64,000 nt of DNA, from the NCBI GenBank assembly GCA_947184155.2, contig CAMXCT020000810.1:59743-123742 (forward strand), written 5' to 3'. This DNA is from Cladocopium goreaui. Lineage: Eukaryota; Sar; Dinophyceae; Suessiales; Symbiodiniaceae. The position numbers and the translations under genes are program-made. Below the pieces are notes generated by a model. That model saw nothing but the letters and a program-made list of their open reading frames with translations, did not search any database and was not told where the DNA came from. Below, piece by piece: positions 56,176 to 64,000 of this stretch (its first letter is position 1; every line of letters begins with the position of its first letter).

Positions 56176-57399
56176 AGAGCTACCGTAAAGTGTCTGCCCA
56201 ATAGGTAAAGTATGGTAAAGTATCTAGGCTTGGCGCCCATCTCTTTGGCCATGGGGAAAACCCACACATAGTATGACCTCAGTGGTTCCTGTGGCCTTGT
56301 GATACTGTGCCCATAGCCAGGACTGGCACACGCATTCGCCAGATTCATATTACGATGTTCTCACCCTCTGGAAGCAAAAACCTGGATCCGCTGGACGAGA
56401 CCACTTTTTGTCTTTGCGTCGGGCTGCAATGGGAATTGAACAATAGTTGTTGGCACATCATAGATTCTTACATGGAAATCCATCAATCTAGATGTCCAAT
56501 CAAAGGAGGCGGGATGCGACTTGCTCTAAAGGACAAGCCTGAAGCTCCAGCATAGCAGGAGCCACCCCCATCCAATCTCTCGCTGGTTTGATGCAGAGAT
56601 ATGTCCTGCGGCCACTTATGATGACAAATTATTACCCCAGATATTAATAGATCTGTCCACCAGTTGCACAAGGTTAAATAAGTCTATAAGATGTTATAGC
56701 TGGACCACGGCCCATCAATCTATCGTTGGGTGCCCAAACTGCCAGCAAGAAGTAGGGATGCCGTCGCGTCAAAGTTTCCAGCTCTCCCTGTGTGTTTCGG
56801 GCGGCGCCTGAAACTGGTAAACCAACCATGTGTTTGTCACAAAAATGGGAGCTAAAACCAAACATGGTGTGGGGATACGATGGGTAGAAATTTATAGATA
56901 TCGACATTTGGGTGTGTCTGAAAATGGATGGAGACGCTCTCCAAATGGCATTTTCCTAGACAAATTATGATCAACCATGAGACTTTGGGGTGCCCTATTC
57001 TCAGACAAGCTCATAGTAACACCCATTTTGGGGCAATGATTTCTTGAAAGCCACCCAAATTTGGTAGAATTTCATGAATGGGATGTGGTTTATTGTGGGG
57101 TTCACCACATTTGAGGGCCTGGTCATCCAATCAGTATCAGGTTTTTGTTGCTTGTCTCAGGACCATCCCCTACTCTGGGTATATCCACCCAGCACAAATG
57201 GTTTTGGCTCCAAACTGGCTACCAGTGGACCCACTAAATTTCTCGTTGGTATGTCGTTGATTGTAGTAATATAATGGTCAATCATCTCAAGCCACCGTGC
57301 CATGTCTCAAAAGCTTGCAAGGAAGTACTTCAGTTATGCCAAATCATCAAACCTGCTGCGTGTGGTTTTTGACGTTTCAAAACGCAGCTTGTGACGATC

Positions 57400-60300
57400 T
57401 CAAAATAAGTTTGTGTGAGAATATATGGTCATTGAATGAGGAAAATAAAAATTAGCCATCAAATTTAGGTGGGTTCCCCTAAAATTTCCGACAAACTACC
57501 CACCTGGCTGAAATCCAAACTTGACCCACTGCCATCAGTGCCTCCACTGGCCAAGACATCACCGCACGAATCGGCACTTCTTTTGGTACCGTCATGGCAC
57601 TTGGAAAATCTTCGCGGTTGTCGAGAAGAAAGAGGAAACGGTAATGACTGAATTGGACACTTGATTCTAAGCATCGGTAAACTATAGGATACCAAAGATG
57701 CCATAGGATTTTGGGGTTCCAGCTGCTTTGACACAACCACATTCGGCGATTAGGGGTGTTAAAAAACTTGCTATCCTGGTGCTCACATCCCAAAACTGCC
57801 ATGCCGATCTTCTGCTGACGCCCACCAATGATCTGCTTGCGCTGTTTTCGTGCTGGGTGAATGACCAGAACATATCAAAAAATACAGTCATGAAATGTCA
57901 TGAAAAAGAATAAAGACCTTCAGCTTTGAAGCGCAGTCATCAAATACAATGTGTTTCATGCTTTCTTTCATCTCTTGTGCCATGGCTAAGAGTCGGCATC
58001 CCAGCGCTACGGAAGTTCTATTTTTTGGAGAAGAGATGGTCTGACCCCCGCTCCAGACCCCAACCCAAGCAGCCCCATCAGATTTACAAAAATAGACAGA
58101 ATTATATAGGACAAAGTAAATAAAACTAATAGCATCCGTCTACAAAAGCCATTTTGTGTTCAACATGTTCCAACAGTTTTTAAAAGAGTTCGTTAGCCTG
58201 TGCATGCAAGAATGTGTCATTACCCCAGCAACAGTCACATTGGCATCAAACCTTGGCCGTGACGCATCCGATGATGCAGTACCATTTTCTGAGGGTGGAT
58301 GTTCATAACAATCTGCGGGCCGTTAGTTCTTGATGTAGGGTAAACATGACGGGCAATTAGAATCACAGAAACCTCCTGTTTGTGAAAATGACTGACAGTT
58401 GGGATCACAGAAACCTCCTGAGTGTGGATCCACTTCCGAGTCCTTTCTGATCCATGCTGTGAAACAAGTCTTTTTCTTTGGACAAAGCCTGCACCTCATC
58501 ACCTCTTTGGGTGGGACTGGAATGACGCTGCTGTACCAAAGATTTATGGCTTGAAGAAGATGTGAATGTGTCTATCCCCAAGTAGCTACTCACATAGAAT
58601 ATGACTGTATGTAACCTTTCGCGGCATGTCCCTTTTAAGCGGGGTCTCCAAAATTATCCCAACTGAAAGTCCCAGTAGAAGCTCCTTAGTCATCCCATTG
58701 AATCCCATGGCACAGTGCTTCCTTGCCAGTTCTGGCAGCACGACTCAAGAAAGTTCCTGGGCGGCAGCTATTACCAGCCAAAAAATGCTGCTTCCCAAAC
58801 TCGTTTTTTTTCCAGACTACAAAACTTACTATTCTGAAGTAACCACAAGGTCTGAAGAGACTGACCCCCATTTCGTCAAATCAAATCTTTGGCCAAATAG
58901 GCCAAATAGATAGGAGGTCATTTGGTCAATGGACTAATTGGACTCCAGATTCACTCCAATTTTTACTTCGGAATCCCTTCATCAAAAACACGGACTTTGG
59001 TCAGACATGGAACATGGCTTTGTCGGAAGATAGTGAATCCCATTCCACCTGATGATTTAGAAAATGAGCTGCCTCGAAATAGCCATAACTTGGGATATCC
59101 CAGTATCCCCTATTGTTAGACAAACCCACTAAACCCACATGAGAAGCACAAAAAAATCCCGACCCTGGCACACTGCCTGTAGGGCTTCAAACCGGGTGCC
59201 GTTGTTGGAAAGCATGTTCACATCTACCCGTAGCTCTTCCGCATCAATCCTTGGCAAGGAGATCGTTGGTTTCCACCAGCCACGTGAGACGTGACCAGAA
59301 ATTTGGGGATATCCTCACGTATCATATCCATTCATATCCCCCAAATCCACCGAAGTAGAATAAAGTAGATGGTTTTTTTCAGGTGGGAAACTGTCGCAAC
59401 TGTGTATATATATATATATATATAATATATATATATATATAGGCGCCCCAACAAAATAGAAATGTGCACCCGCAGTATGTTGATGTTCGGGTATGGGTCA
59501 CCAGTCATCGGGCACCTCTGGACCCACAAACTGGTGGTTCCAAGTATAGATTGAACCATCCACGTTTATGAAATGTTCAATCGTACATAATCATATATGT
59601 TTATGTTAATCCCAAGATACTATGTAAACATATGTAAACTATGTAGTATAATGTAGAACCCGCTATTCATCCCTACAAAATCACCAATCAGCCAGAGTTT
59701 TGGTCTCGAATCTTGCGAGTCTTGGGGCCCCCGGCTGCATGCGCCGGGTGCGCCAGGTTTGGACCTGATGTTTCCATGGATGTTTGATCTGGATGTTTAA
59801 TATTATATCATGTACCCTCCGGTAAACTAACATAACTATGGAAAATATGAAAATCACCATGTTTAATGGAAAAACTCACTATAAATGGCCATTTCCAATA
59901 GCTATGTTAAATGACCAGAGGGTATTTCATATGGATGTTGGATATCTTATCTTTGTCACATAGAGGCCCTCAAAGCCGAAGCACAAGCTGAATGTTAGAA
60001 GAATGGGAATGGATACTGCAGATGGATGTAGGGGTACAGGGACTGGGTTGACAGCTATTGGATATGCTGACAAAAGGACCAGTGAATCGAATCGTAGCCA
60101 AAGAGACGCAGTGCACAGGTTGCAGTCCCTACGCATACCCAGTACCAGTACATGTGTAGGGCAAAAACCAAAACAGTTCTAGAAAACCAAAAAAGTAGAT
60201 AGATGTAAACAGTTATAATGTGTATGAATATTTTATAATTATGTTATAATTATGCTGTACATCATTGTACATCCATCTTCTCTTCCGTACATCACCCTGG

Positions 60301-63300
60301 GATGGGGCACCACTGCAGCCAGCAGCCGCGCAGGCTGCAGCACAAAGCGGAGGAACAGCAACGGCAATTGCGCCTGGAAATTGTCATCAGGATTCATAGG
60401 ATTCATCGACTCGACATGGTTGACCCGCCTTGCAACAGGAGACACTATGAGATAAAACACCACTCCTTTGCGAAATCACACATCAAAACATATCAGTCTG
60501 AAGTCGCTTGGGGAAGTGGGCGAACCATAGTATTCGGGTGTCAATTCCCATCGGAGTTCCTCGCAGATCTCCCCTTGGCGGCCCAGGTGTTCCAAGCCGT
60601 ACCCAGTCGAGATCTCAGTCAAACATGTCTTTGATTCATGGTGATGGATATGAACAATTAACTGGATCATTCATGTCGTTGATCTTCATAATTCTTAAAC
60701 ATCGTTCGTATCTTCATAGTCTTCACAATCGTTTTTGAGGCCGAGGCTGCATGGTTTTTTGCGACACAACTTGGAGAATGAAACATGTCCACATCCAAGC
60801 ACCATCTCTGAGATTTCTTTAACTCTCAGGACTGCGCCACGGTAAGCACCGCTACAATCCTGGGCTGCCGCAATGAATCGCTGTTGGTTTTTTGGAGTTG
60901 GTTGGATTTGGAGTCTGGAGCTTCTCAAGCTGAAGAAACGGATCCCACACACGAGGAACCACACAAATTCTGTCAACGGATTCCCAATATGCCTCAAGGA
61001 TCCTCAAGGTGCATCTGGGTGCATCTGAGAGACCGGACGCATCGAAAACACACCAGGGATTGGCACAGAAGTCGCGAACCTGTGAAGACCAGCAAGCGAT
61101 GATGTAAAAGCGTTGCAATAGTCTTAGGATGTCTTAGGTCAAAGCATGTCAAAGCAATGGATCCTCGGCATGGTCCCATGATGACCCATGGAATCTCCCA
61201 TTTAAGGGTCCGTAACTACCATGAACTACGGTCACATGAAACAGGTCCACCACGGAAAAGCACTGATCTGGTGTAAAACATACAGTCCACCTCAGATTCA
61301 AACAGAAATCTCACTTCTCTCATGATGGAATTGCATGGAACTACTATTGAAGTGGTAAGGACAGCTTCAAATGCTTGGTGGCTTCAGATTGGCAGCCGCA
61401 CGCCAAGCACTCGCAGGGTCAAAAGAACTTCGACAACGATGCTGGCAGGGCGGCAAGCTGCGTGAATGCCATCAAGGTGGGCAGAATGCAGCTCCGGTGT
61501 GATAGAGGAGGCTATTTGCATAGGTGATCATTTAGGTGCTGTGTTTAATATGTATATATATATATATTATATATATATATAATTTTATATAAAGGATTTT
61601 AAGAGTGTGTATCACTCCCAATCCACACAACGTATCATGATCGCCATCCTTGCGATAAAAACATGACCGGCATGGCGCAACTCCAACGGTCACCTCTAAG
61701 ATCTCCTCCCAGCGATGGTGTTTCCACTGCGGGAGGTTCCAGTTGTTCTGGATCTCAGAGGCCGACCGGTGTCCCAGGAATCTCACCACCCACCAGGCCC
61801 ACCATATGTTTTTGAATAGGCAACTTAAGTTAAAAAATGATGGGATGAAAATGGGTTGTCTAATGTTGTCTATTTTTCAGAGATTGATTACCTAAGGGCC
61901 CTAAGGGCAGCTGAATGCAGATGGGTCAAAGCTTGGGGGCTCAAATGTTGATGACCCCAGGTGACGTTACGTACATCTGTGCCAAGGTCTAAGGCCTGAA
62001 ATCTTCAACGCAGCGAAAAGGCGAAACTGAGATCCAGACTCCTTTCACAATGTTCCAGACCTGATGGTGTTGGCCAGCAGTGAAATCCACCAGTTTCTCC
62101 AGTTGCTCTCAGCATCTCTCGGGACGTCTTAGGTATATTTAACATTTCAAACGAAGAAGCTTTCAGGCAGGACACACATCGTGTTTCAGTGCTGAAATCT
62201 TACAATTTTGTATATTGAATGTACCGTCGATGGCATCCCTGGGAACGCCCGCCAAGAGAGCCAGCATCAAAGCGGCACACGCCAAACTGTAAATCAAATA
62301 GGGCCTGAGATCAGAGAGATCCACGGTGATCCGGACGTCACAAGTGCGTTACGGTGATCAGAGGTTCGATCCGGAGCTCCTATATAAGGTATACTAAAGT
62401 GGCCGGGTATAACAACTTGCCATTTTTGAGTATGGATCATATCCCCTTTGAGACGAATGGATCATGCATATGGATCGGGGCTATGGATCGCCAAGGCATT
62501 TGGGAATGGGGCCTTTTTTATAAACCCATTCCTAAAAAAACATGTGTTGCGTGGAAAGGCACGTCAACGATATCATGTATATATATATGTACATATTGAT
62601 CATATTATTATATATTATTATTATCATTTTGATCGTCATTATCATTACTATTGCTGTTGTTATATATATATTGTTCCGCTTTTCTGCCAGATAGTCTTTA
62701 CATGTCTATACAAGTTCAGGTCCACGAAACAGTTGACAAAAGAAAACACTGACCGTTTTTTCCACCTTTTCGGGACTGACACTGTGTCTTTGCATGGGTT
62801 TTGCTGTTTCTTACATTGAGTATAGATTATCTATACATACAAAATACAAAAACCTACACATATACATATACATATACATATATAAAACACAATTCATTAT
62901 ATGTATATATATACATACAATTAATAATATGTTTATGATATAGATAGCCTATAGCTGATGCAAATAGCTAGATGCATCTCCTGCGTGCTGAGTTGCCGTT
63001 TCAGCCGCCAGGAGAGGATGGCATGCCGCGCCTGGCGACTCACAATGAGTTCATGGGTTGCCCCAAAGTGGGATTCGCAATATACATCTATCATCATCTA
63101 TTCAATATAATATGTATATATATAATATCATAATTATATTATATATATATGTACATATGTAGAAACCAAATGGGCTTAACATGGCTGAACTATATAAATA
63201 TAAAGTAAAACAATTACGATCCAAAACTGGAGGTTTCATGGGACTTACCCAAGCTTTTGGATGGATTTTGATTGGGATGTGACTGATATAAGGATGGATC

Positions 63301-63870
63301 AAAACCTGATCATTAATTTTCCATAGTAAGAGTGGCGGGAAAATCATCCACCACAACCAGCCACCCTTGTTGTGAGAAAAAAAACAATACCGCGATGCAT
63401 CATCACCGACTTGCCACAACAAACCCAGCCTGTTCTCTGCAGCTCAAGAGTCCGGAGCGCGAGCCTGTTGCGTCACAGGGTTATCCGCTGGGCCGTGACT
63501 TCAGTGGGGAAAAAATACAGGAAACCGTGGCTGTTCTTAGGGACTTTTCTACAGTTGCAAGGATCGTTTTTTGCCCATCGAATGGCACGGAGTAAAAATG
63601 GAAGACCTCCGGACTCCGAACCCGCTGTTGTTTGTCGTTCTGAGATGTTCTGAACTGGGTCCCATGTCTGGCCCGTTGCCAAAATTTGTCTACGGGATCT
63701 TCGCAGACACTTCGGCACCGGCAATGGGACTTGGTCAGTATATGTCGGTATATGTTGGTATCCTTTTTTTGATGGTGGTTCCATCCCCAGATTCCAGCAA
63801 CTCCCTCAGATTGGGTCCATGATGGTGGCCTCTAGGCGTGCCCAGTCGAAGGAGCCAGTTCCTGATGGCT
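57400..63870 (-). CDS. possible second split gene, function unknown
   Basis: Several minus-strand segments look like short exons with AG|G acceptors. They are 63,031-62,981 (ARHAILSWRLKRQLSTQ, ending CAG|GAGATG), ~62,270-62,225 (hydrophobic, LACAALMLALLAGVP), ~61,460-61,390 (ACRPASIVVEVLLTLRVLGV), ~61,060-60,880 (LRILEAYWESVDRICVVPRV), ~60,870-60,770 (AAAQDCSGAYRGAVLRVKEI), ~60,590-60,490 (GYGLEHLGRQGEICEELRWE), ~60,386-60,310 (LPLLFLRFVLQPARLLAAVV), 59,249-59,177 (DAEELRVDVNMLSNNGTRFE, ending CAG|GCAGTG), ~58,540-58,410 and ~57,640-57,504 (VPIRAVMSWPVEALMAVGQ). Hydrophobic exons suggest a membrane protein. No family was recognised, not all joins can be phased, and the 5' end may lie beyond the window. 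Confidence 0.35.
59400..59442. repeat. TA dinucleotide microsatellite
   Basis: An almost uninterrupted TA run of about 40 bp. Confidence 0.9.
59813..59924. repeat. inverted-repeat element copy 18, outside the large gene
   Basis: TACCCTCCGGTAAACTAAC faces TTAAATGACCAGAGGGTA. It is the only full copy outside the helicase gene. It has the CCCTCCGG left end, like copies 14 and 16, and lies between candidate exons of the possible second gene. Confidence 0.92.
61551..63180. repeat. scattered TA-rich microsatellites
   Basis: TA-rich runs occur at about 61,551-61,590, 62,575-62,670, 62,840-62,945 and 63,105-63,160, between the exon-like segments. No gene was recognised in these runs themselves. Confidence 0.8.
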
Positions 63871-64000
63871 GCTTACGGCTGCTTAGATGTCAAGGATCTA
63901 GAAAAACCCTGTGAAGGCTTTTGAGATCTCAGCAATGCAAGTGCGGATGCAATGCGGAAATGATAACCAACTAAAATGATTAAAATGAAAGATCTGGTCC

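Noticed and set aside
1..64000. tRNA, rRNA, riboswitch or bacterial operon features
   Set aside because: None seen by eye; no cloverleaf or rRNA signature was recognised, and the gene structure is eukaryotic. A tRNAscan or Rfam search would settle this.

Overview
This window looks like nuclear DNA of a dinoflagellate, most likely of the Symbiodiniaceae/Suessiales type. Three things point there. Genes are split into dozens of very short exons with GT, GC and apparently GA donor sites and AG|G acceptors. Introns are AT-rich and loaded with short inverted-repeat elements. A full-length non-LTR retrotransposon carries a cytosine-5 DNA methyltransferase, a combination reported from Symbiodinium. 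No bacterial, plasmid or viral genome features are present.

Layout. Positions 1-3,700 hold no convincing gene, only short GC islands and a roughly 480-bp GAT/GAC microsatellite. Positions 3,768-14,501 (minus strand) are an apparently intact LINE-type retrotransposon. ORF1 (1,857 aa) contains a C5-DNA methyltransferase, four GESGPLPxKLP repeats, an Ulp1/C48-like protease-like segment and a C-terminal coiled coil. ORF2 contains an apurinic-type endonuclease, a reverse transcriptase, a CCHC finger and RNase H. The two ORFs are in the same frame and separated by a single TGA in the context TGA-CGG. Positions 14,500-19,300 are intergenic, with palindromes and a strong 15-bp stem-loop.

Positions 19,315-50,062 (minus strand) form one very large multi-exon gene, the most interesting object here. 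Read 5' to 3' it encodes a Gly/Trp-rich N terminus, an hnRNP-U-like SPRY domain, a complete UPF1-like superfamily 1 helicase, a helical repeat region, a PDZ-like domain, Gln/Met-rich segments and a C-terminal WW domain. I delimited about 45 exons by hand. Reading phase is preserved across most joins, including about a dozen GC-AG introns. About 18 copies of a ~105-bp TA-flanked inverted-repeat element (termini CCCTCTGG...CCAGAGGG) lie in the window. All but one lie in introns of this gene.

Positions 50,420-52,700, just 5' of that gene, are a ~196-bp satellite array. It is followed by a small decayed gene made of ~42-aa CxxC...HxxxC repeats, then by a very AT-rich stretch. From about 57.4 to 63.9 kb several short minus-strand exon-like segments suggest a second split gene of unknown function, whose 5' end may lie beyond the window. 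All assignments are from reading motifs and splice phase by eye; no database search was possible.
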